From: Ehrlichia chaffeensis str. Arkansas
GTDB taxonomy: Bacteria > Pseudomonadota > Alphaproteobacteria > Rickettsiales > Anaplasmataceae
Assembly (NCBI RefSeq): GCF_000013145.1
Contig: NC_007799.1
Location: 496,001-560,000, forward strand
Length of the DNA stretch: 64,000 bases
Direction of reading: 5' to 3'
The notes below the pieces were generated by a model. That model ran no database searches. It saw nothing but the letters and a program-made list of their open reading frames with translations, and was not told the DNA's origin. Both the position numbers and the translations under genes were made by a program. Below, one piece after another: positions 58,029 through 64,000 of the stretch. Each line of letters starts with the position of its first letter. Position 1 is the stretch's first letter.

Positions 58029-59894
58029 ATGGTTAAAGTTGAACTATTATGTGTTTTTTTGCCTTTAATGGGTTCTATTTTTGCTAGTATGATGAATAAT
58101 AGATTAATGTCTCAATTAGTTGCAACATCCTTAGTAGTTTGTGCATCATTATTGTCATGGTACTTATTTTTTAATTTTAAAGATAGTTATGTTATTACTT
58201 TATTTCCGTGGATTGAATTATATAAATTAAAAGTTAGTTGGTCATTGTATATAGATTCATTAAGTATGATTATGCTAATAATAGTTAATACAGTGTCAGC
58301 AGTAGTGCATATTTATTCAATGGGTTATATGTCTCATGATGTAGGTGTATCTAGATTCTTATCTTATGTGTCTCTATTTACATTTTTTATGTTGATTTTA
58401 ATAACGAGTGATAATTTTGCTCAACTTTTTTTAGGTTGGGAAGGTGTAGGTTTATGTTCTTATTTATTGATTGGTTTTTGGTTTGAGAAAGCTTCAGCTA
58501 CTAAAGCAGCAATGAAAGCTTTTATTATGAATAGGATAGGGGATTTTTTTTTCATATTAGGAATTGTAGCAGTATTTTGGGTATTTGGATCTTTAGAATT
58601 TAATAAGATATTTAACATGCTTGATTCAATATATGTTGAAGGTGTAGTTAATTTTTTTGGTTATCCGATACCTTATTTGGATATGATATGTTTATTGCTT
58701 TTTATTGGATGTATGGGTAAATCTGCACAAATTGGTTTGCATACATGGTTACCTGATGCAATGGAAGGTCCAACTCCTGCTTCAGCGTTGATTCATGCTG
58801 CAACTATGGTAACAGCAGGGGTATTTCTTGTTGCCAGATGTTCTCCATTATTTGAATTATCAGTTATGGCGCGCAACGTTATTTTGATTGTTGGTGCGTT
58901 TACCTGTTTATTTGCTGCAACTGTTGCTATTGTACAGAGTGATGTAAAAAAGATAATAGCATATTCTACTTGTAGTCAGTTAGGATATATGTTTATTGCA
59001 TGTGGATTATCAGCATATAGTGTAGCCATATTTCATTTAATGACTCACGCTTTTTTTAAAGCTTTATTATTTTTGTGTGCAGGTAATATAATTCATGCTA
59101 CACATGAACAAGATATCCATAAGGTGAATGCTTCTTGGCGTCAAATACCATTTACATATGTGTTAACTTGGATAGGGTCTTTAGCATTGGCAGGTATTTT
59201 TCCATTTGCTGGTTTCTATTCAAAGGATCTTATTATTGAAAGTAGCTATCATGTTAGTAAGATTGCCTTTATAATATGTAATTTGGTTGCCTTTTTAACA
59301 GCTTTTTATTCTTGGAGATTGATTATATTAGTTTTCCATAAAGTAAGATCAACAAGTCTTTCAATACATGAGTCAGGAAAAGTAATGCTTGTACCTTTAT
59401 TGATATTAGCTATAGGTTCTATATTTTCTGGTATGTGGGGACAAAATTTATTACTGATTAATGATGTTGCATTTTGGAAAGGTAGTATAAAGATACATGA
59501 GCATGTAGAAGTGGGATTATTTGTAAAATTATTACCATTATTTTTAAGTATACTTGGAATAGTGTGTGCTTATTTAAAATATTTTTACAATTGTTTTGGT
59601 AATTTTTATTGTAATCGATTATTCAAATTTCTATATAATAAGTGGTATTTTGATGAGTTATATAATCTTATCTTTATAATACCTGTTAGATATATAGCGA
59701 GTTTCTTTTCTAAAGTAGTTGATAAAAAAATTATTGATTATTTTGGGTTAGGTGGTATTACTAAGATAGTAAATTGTTGCTCAAAGGGTAGTGTTAAGAT
59801 ACAAACTGGTTTTATTTTTGATTATGCATTTATTATGCTATTGGGTTTGATAAGTATTATCATGTGGTTAATTTATAATAATATAAGATTTTAA
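58029..59894 (+). CDS. nuoL: NADH-quinone oxidoreductase subunit L
   Basis: 621 residues, antiporter-like proton-pumping subunit. LFLGWEGVGLCSYLLIGFW, KSAQIGLHTWLPDAMEGPTP, HAATMVTAGVFLVAR and HAFFKALLFLCAGNIIH are the classic motifs with their conserved Lys and His. The long C-terminal lateral helix region follows (~500-621). Next gene nuoM starts 5 bp later. Confidence 0.97.
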   Translation: MVKVELLCVFLPLMGSIFASMMNNRLMSQLVATSLVVCASLLSWYLFFNFKDSYVITLFPWIELYKLKVSWSLYIDSLSMIMLIIVNTVSAVVHIYSMGYMSHDVGVSRFLSYVSLFTFFMLILITSDNFAQLFLGWEGVGLCSYLLIGFWFEKASATKAAMKAFIMNRIGDFFFILGIVAVFWVFGSLEFNKIFNMLDSIYVEGVVNFFGYPIPYLDMICLLLFIGCMGKSAQIGLHTWLPDAMEGPTPASALIHAATMVTAGVFLVARCSPLFELSVMARNVILIVGAFTCLFAATVAIVQSDVKKIIAYSTCSQLGYMFIACGLSAYSVAIFHLMTHAFFKALLFLCAGNIIHATHEQDIHKVNASWRQIPFTYVLTWIGSLALAGIFPFAGFYSKDLIIESSYHVSKIAFIICNLVAFLTAFYSWRLIILVFHKVRSTSLSIHESGKVMLVPLLILAIGSIFSGMWGQNLLLINDVAFWKGSIKIHEHVEVGLFVKLLPLFLSILGIVCAYLKYFYNCFGNFYCNRLFKFLYNKWYFDELYNLIFIIPVRYIASFFSKVVDKKIIDYFGLGGITKIVNCCSKGSVKIQTGFIFDYAFIMLLGLISIIMWLIYNNIRF

Positions 59895-59899
59895 AGCAT

Positions 59900-61351
59900 A
59901 TGCTATTTTTGATGGTTTTATTACCAATATTGGGGTCATGTTTATTAGCAGTTAGTAATTTTAAGGCAAGTTCGTTATCTATAAGAGTAATTTCTTTATT
60001 ATGTGCTGGAACTTCATTTTTTATAAATATTATTGTAGCTGTAAAGTTTGATTATTTATATAAAGGTTTTCAGTTTATACATAATCTGGCACCAGGTTTT
60101 GTAGTCGGTATAGATGGATTATCTTTGCCACTTCTATTATTAACAACTTTTTTATTTTTATTATCTGTTGTTTTTGCTTTATATAACATGCAATCAAATA
60201 ATTTGCGCATATTTCTTGCTTTACTGCTGTTATTAGAAGGATTGACCGTAGGAGTGTTTGTTTCACTTGATATAGTAATGTTCTATATATTTTTTGAATC
60301 TGTTTTAATTCCAATGTTTTTCATTATAGGAATGTGGGGACATGAGGATAGGATATATGCTACGTTTAAGTTGTTTTTATATACTTTAAGTGGTTCTTTA
60401 TTATTTTTAATAGCAATATTATATATATATTTCTTTTCTGGTAAAATAAGCGATATAGGACAGTTGACTTATATTTTATCAAATTATTTGAACCTTAAAG
60501 CACAGAAGTGGGTATGGATTGCATTTTTTATTTCGTTTGCGATAAAGATACCTGTTATACCTTTTCACACTTGGTTACCTGATGCTCATGTTCAAGCGCC
60601 TACAGTAGGATCTGTTTTATTGGCTGGTATTCTTATTAAAGTTGGTACATATGCATTACTACGGTTTTCTCTACCTATGCTACCAGAAGCTAGTATGTAT
60701 TTTTCAAATTTTGTAATGATATTAAGCATCATAGGTGTAATTTATGCTTCATTAATATCTTTTGTTCAAACTAATATTAAGAAATTAATAGCATATTCTT
60801 CAATAGCTCATATGGGTTTTGTGACAGCAGGGATATTTTCTTTTAATGAATATGGAATATCAGGAGCTGTATTTCAAATGATTAGCCATGGGTTAGTGTC
60901 CGCAGCATTATTTATTTGTGTTGGTATACTTTATAATCGTACTCATACTTTAGAGATAGTAAGATATAGTGGATTAGCAAAAACAATGCCTAAATTTTCC
61001 ATTATGTTTATATTTTTTTCGATGGCTTCGATTGCTTTACCTGGGACTTCAGGTTTTATAGGAGAATTTTTATCTATATTAGGAATTTTTCATTATTCTA
61101 AATTATTTTCAATCTTTATTACTATTGGAGTTATATTAGGTGCTTTATACATGCTGTTTTTATGTAAAAGAATAATCTGGAGTGTACAAAATTGTGATTT
61201 AATTAATTGTAATCTTAATAAAAATGAGTTATTTATTTTAGTGATTTTAGCTGCTTTTATATTATTATTTGGATTATATCCTTATTATATCTTATTAAAA
61301 TGCTTAACTCCATTCATAGAGCAGTTGTCTTTAAGAAACTTTGTACTTTAG
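59900..61351 (+). CDS. nuoM: NADH-quinone oxidoreductase subunit M
   Basis: 483 residues, second antiporter-like subunit. FYIFFESVLIPMFFIIGMWG with the key Glu, FHTWLPDAHVQAPTVGSVLL, KVGTYALLRFSLPM, and KKLIAYSSIAHMGFV. Six bases before nuoN. Confidence 0.97.
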   Translation: MLFLMVLLPILGSCLLAVSNFKASSLSIRVISLLCAGTSFFINIIVAVKFDYLYKGFQFIHNLAPGFVVGIDGLSLPLLLLTTFLFLLSVVFALYNMQSNNLRIFLALLLLLEGLTVGVFVSLDIVMFYIFFESVLIPMFFIIGMWGHEDRIYATFKLFLYTLSGSLLFLIAILYIYFFSGKISDIGQLTYILSNYLNLKAQKWVWIAFFISFAIKIPVIPFHTWLPDAHVQAPTVGSVLLAGILIKVGTYALLRFSLPMLPEASMYFSNFVMILSIIGVIYASLISFVQTNIKKLIAYSSIAHMGFVTAGIFSFNEYGISGAVFQMISHGLVSAALFICVGILYNRTHTLEIVRYSGLAKTMPKFSIMFIFFSMASIALPGTSGFIGEFLSILGIFHYSKLFSIFITIGVILGALYMLFLCKRIIWSVQNCDLINCNLNKNELFILVILAAFILLFGLYPYYILLKCLTPFIEQLSLRNFVL

Positions 61352-61357
61352 TAGCAT

Positions 61358-62782
61358 TTGAGATTATTTATTATGTATTGGAATAATTTTGTTTATATAA
61401 TACCAGAAATTTTTTTAGTTAGTTCATCTTTAATCTTCTTATTATTGGGGATTGTGCTGAATAAAAAAGTTATACATGTTTTTTCATTGGTTAGTTTATT
61501 AGTTACTATTGGTATTGTCATAATTAATTTAGATGTTGAACCAAAGCTAATTTTTGATGGACTTTTAAAATCTAGTTTGTATATTTCTATTGCAAAAATT
61601 ATCATTTTATTTTCTAGCAGTAGTGTTCTATTCATGATGTTAGCATCTGGTAGGGAATATTGTTATGAATTTTCAATAATGATTTTGCTTGCGGTTTTTG
61701 GTTTAATTACTTTGATTTCTGCAAACAATTTACTTTCTTTTTATTTGTCATTTGAAATTCAAAGCGTGACTTTGTATGCATTAACATGTTTTGATAAAAA
61801 TGCAATTAGATCTTCTGAATCAGGTATAAAATATTTTGTTTTAAGTGCGCTCTCTTCTTGTATAATGTTATATGGTATTTCTATGTTGTATGGTTATACA
61901 ACACAAGTTGATTTTTATGAATTATACAATTTCTTTTCTTATAGTGAATATATACCTTTAGGTGCTGTTTTAGGTGTAGTACTGGTTTTGATTAGTATGT
62001 TCTTTAAATTATCAGCAGCCCCATTTCATATGTGGGTTCCTGATGTTTATCAAGGTACTTCAACTGTTATGACAGCATTTTTTTCTATAGTTCCAAAAAG
62101 TACGTTTGTATTTTTATTAATTAGAATATTAAATGAAGTATTGCCTAGTTTATCTAAAGACTGGCAACATATAGTGATTTGTGTATCAATATTATCTATA
62201 TTTGTTTCAGCATTTGGAGCAATGAGACAAAATAATTTAAAAAGGTTATTTTCATATGCTGCTGTTGGGCATATGGGGTATATGTTAATTTCATTAGCAA
62301 TGAATACTGTTGCTAGTAATATAGCTACAATAATGTATCTATTGTTATATATTGTTATGAATATAGGACTTTTTTCTATTTTAATACAATATCGTGATGA
62401 TGATTGTAACCTATTAAATTTGAAAGGCTTACATAATAGGTCTCCGGTAATAGCATTTTGTATAGCTGTGATTATGCTATCTATGGCTGGAATACCACCT
62501 CTAGCTGGATTTTATGCTAAGTATGATGTGTTGTTAAGTTTGGTAGAAAATGGTTTTATAAAGGTTGCAATAGCTTTTGTTATTGTAAGTGTTATTTCAT
62601 GCTATTATTATCTACGAATTATTAAGGTAATGTATTTTGATTTTAGTGATACTTCCAATAATATATCATTAGCAGACAGGAATTTGTCTTTCATTCTGTT
62701 GTTTACAGTGTTAATAAATTGTATATTTTTTGTATTTGTTGGTGATGTTAGGCGTTTAATAGGTTATTTTTTTACATTTTAA
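61358..62782 (+). CDS. nuoN: NADH-quinone oxidoreductase subunit N
   Basis: 474 residues, third antiporter-like subunit. [60 protein letters not shown], and [19 protein letters not shown]. Ends the nuoJKLMN run; dxr follows 68 bp later on the same strand. Confidence 0.97.
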   Translation: MRLFIMYWNNFVYIIPEIFLVSSSLIFLLLGIVLNKKVIHVFSLVSLLVTIGIVIINLDVEPKLIFDGLLKSSLYISIAKIIILFSSSSVLFMMLASGREYCYEFSIMILLAVFGLITLISANNLLSFYLSFEIQSVTLYALTCFDKNAIRSSESGIKYFVLSALSSCIMLYGISMLYGYTTQVDFYELYNFFSYSEYIPLGAVLGVVLVLISMFFKLSAAPFHMWVPDVYQGTSTVMTAFFSIVPKSTFVFLLIRILNEVLPSLSKDWQHIVICVSILSIFVSAFGAMRQNNLKRLFSYAAVGHMGYMLISLAMNTVASNIATIMYLLLYIVMNIGLFSILIQYRDDDCNLLNLKGLHNRSPVIAFCIAVIMLSMAGIPPLAGFYAKYDVLLSLVENGFIKVAIAFVIVSVISCYYYLRIIKVMYFDFSDTSNNISLADRNLSFILLFTVLINCIFFVFVGDVRRLIGYFFTF

Positions 62783-62850
62783 TTTTTTTAATGGATAATA
62801 ATCTGAATATTCGATATATAATGTAATAAATTTATTGAATATTAAAGCAT

Positions 62851-64000
62851 GTGAAAACAGTTTCAATATTTGGCTCGACTGGTGCTATTGGTCAAATGAT
62901 TATTGATATAATATTTGCTGACCTTGATAAGTATCAGGTAAAAGTATTAGTTGCAAAATCAAATGTTCAGTTATTAGCATTTCAGGCTAAGTTAATTAAT
63001 GCAGAAAGGGTTGTTATTGCTAATGTTGATTTATATCAGGAGTTAAAAGATTTATTAGTTGGTACTAATATTAAAGTTAGTGCAGGGGATTCCGGAATGG
63101 TTATGGCTACATCTTTAGATGTGGATTATGCAATGATGGCTATTGTAGGGATGGCAGCGCTTATACCGATGACTTATTTAATTAATTCTGGTATTAAAGT
63201 TATTGCATTAGCAAATAAAGAGAGCATAGTCTGTGGGGGTACACTATTGCTTAGTTTAGCAAAAGAAAAAAATGTTAATATTGTTCCTGTAGATTCAGAG
63301 CATAATGCTATATATCAAATACTTTCTAGTAGTAAAAAAAATTTAGAAAAAATTACCTTAACTGCATCTGGTGGTCCATTGTTATCAATGGATTATGATC
63401 AAATAAAAAATGTTACAGTTCAGGATACGGTTAAGCATCCTATTTGGAAAATGGGAAAAAAAATCTCTGTTGATAGTGCAACCATGATTAATAAGTCTCT
63501 TGAAATTATAGAAGCTTATTATTTTTTTTCAATAAAAGCTGAGAAGTTAGATATAATCATACATCCTGAGTCTATAATACATGCAATAGTATCTTATGTA
63601 GATGGCGCATCTATTGCTTTCATGTCTGTGCCAGATATGAAGATTCCAATTATGTATACATTGTCCTGGCCCGATAGGTCAGCTATTTTATGTAAAAAAC
63701 TAAATTTGGCATCATGTAATCAATTAACATTTATAAAGCCTGACGTTTATAAATTTCCTGGTATAAAGTTAGGGTTTGAAGTATTAAAAACGTCTAATGT
63801 TCATGCTAATAGCATTATTTTAAATGCTGCAAATGAAGTTGCTGTTGATGCTTTTTTAAATAAGAAGATAAGATTTCTTGATATTGTAAGTGTGGTATGT
63901 GAGACGTTAAACTTAGTCAATTATGGACGCATTAATTCTCTATCAAGTATTCTTGATTGTGATCTGGTAAGTAGAAGAGTAGCAAGTAGTGCTATTGATA
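62851..64000 (+). CDS. dxr: 1-deoxy-D-xylulose 5-phosphate reductoisomerase (cut by window end)
   Basis: Second enzyme of the MEP isoprenoid pathway (DOXP to MEP, NADPH). GTG start ([16 protein letters not shown]). NADPH fold [20 protein letters not shown], metal ligands in [56 protein letters not shown] and [12 protein letters not shown]. 383 codons are present and the frame is open to the end; the family is about 390 residues, so little is missing. Position right after nuoN is seen in related Rickettsiales (memory). ispH of the same pathway is at 7.5 kb. Confidence 0.95.

Overview
The window is a piece of a chromosome from an obligate intracellular alphaproteobacterium of the family Anaplasmataceae, almost certainly an Ehrlichia. 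The grounds are the very low G+C content, long non-coding gaps, scattered single genes on both strands, a huge acidic tandem-repeat protein, a cluster of three outer-membrane paralogs whose sizes match the Ehrlichia surface proteins remembered as Esp73 and Esp58, and a housekeeping set typical of Rickettsiales (petABC, split nuo clusters, eukaryote-type IleRS). The species cannot be fixed from the sequence alone; the surface-protein sizes recall E. chaffeensis or a close relative.

Layout. 1-5957: one giant gene with three families of in-frame tandem repeats. 6.1-13.3 kb: an orphan phage/GTA tail-type gene, dut, ispH, carA, der and gpmI. 13.3-14.1 kb: a long gap. 14.1-17.8 kb: a BamB-like propeller protein, lpdA and a membrane fusion protein. 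17.9-20.8 kb: infA-maf and rpsB-tsf. 21.2-23.3 kb: a DUF498 protein, a ZnuB-type permease and a coiled-coil membrane protein. 23.8-26.4 kb: the cytochrome bc1 operon petABC. 26.8-32.8 kb: three porin-like surface-protein paralogs separated by 0.4-0.55 kb gaps. 33-41 kb: dnaQ (frameshifted tail), thiL, a BrkB/YihY protein, a small repeat-bearing membrane protein, comM, rlmE (no normal start codon), tRNA-Pro, an acidic orphan protein and recO. 41.3-52.6 kb: argS, ileS, bcp, rsmE, a 5-FTHF cyclo-ligase, rsmH, obgE-eno, rplU-rpmA and tRNA-Ile. 52.7-64 kb: nuoF, two paralogous orphan genes, a large inverted repeat, nuoJKLMN and the 5' part of dxr.

Functionally the window is mostly core metabolism: respiratory complexes I and III, translation and tRNA charging, ribosome assembly, isoprenoid synthesis (ispH, dxr), glycolysis/gluconeogenesis (eno, gpmI) and nucleotide hygiene (dut, maf). 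Lineage-specific genes sit between these blocks: the giant repeat protein, the surface-protein trio, the 48-bp-repeat membrane protein, the acidic orphan and the nuoF-nuoJ paralog pair.

The most unusual structure lies between nuoF and nuoJ. A near-perfect 572-bp inverted repeat (55097-55668 and 56587-57158) flanks a 918-bp centre that carries nearly all of an orphan gene. Each arm contains the same last 20 codons of that gene and a copy of the nuoJ start. Flipping the centre would rebuild the same protein on the other strand, so this could be an invertible segment. Other points to check are a one-base deletion in a G-run of dnaQ and an apparent AUC start in rlmE. All family calls come from reading motifs; no database search was run.
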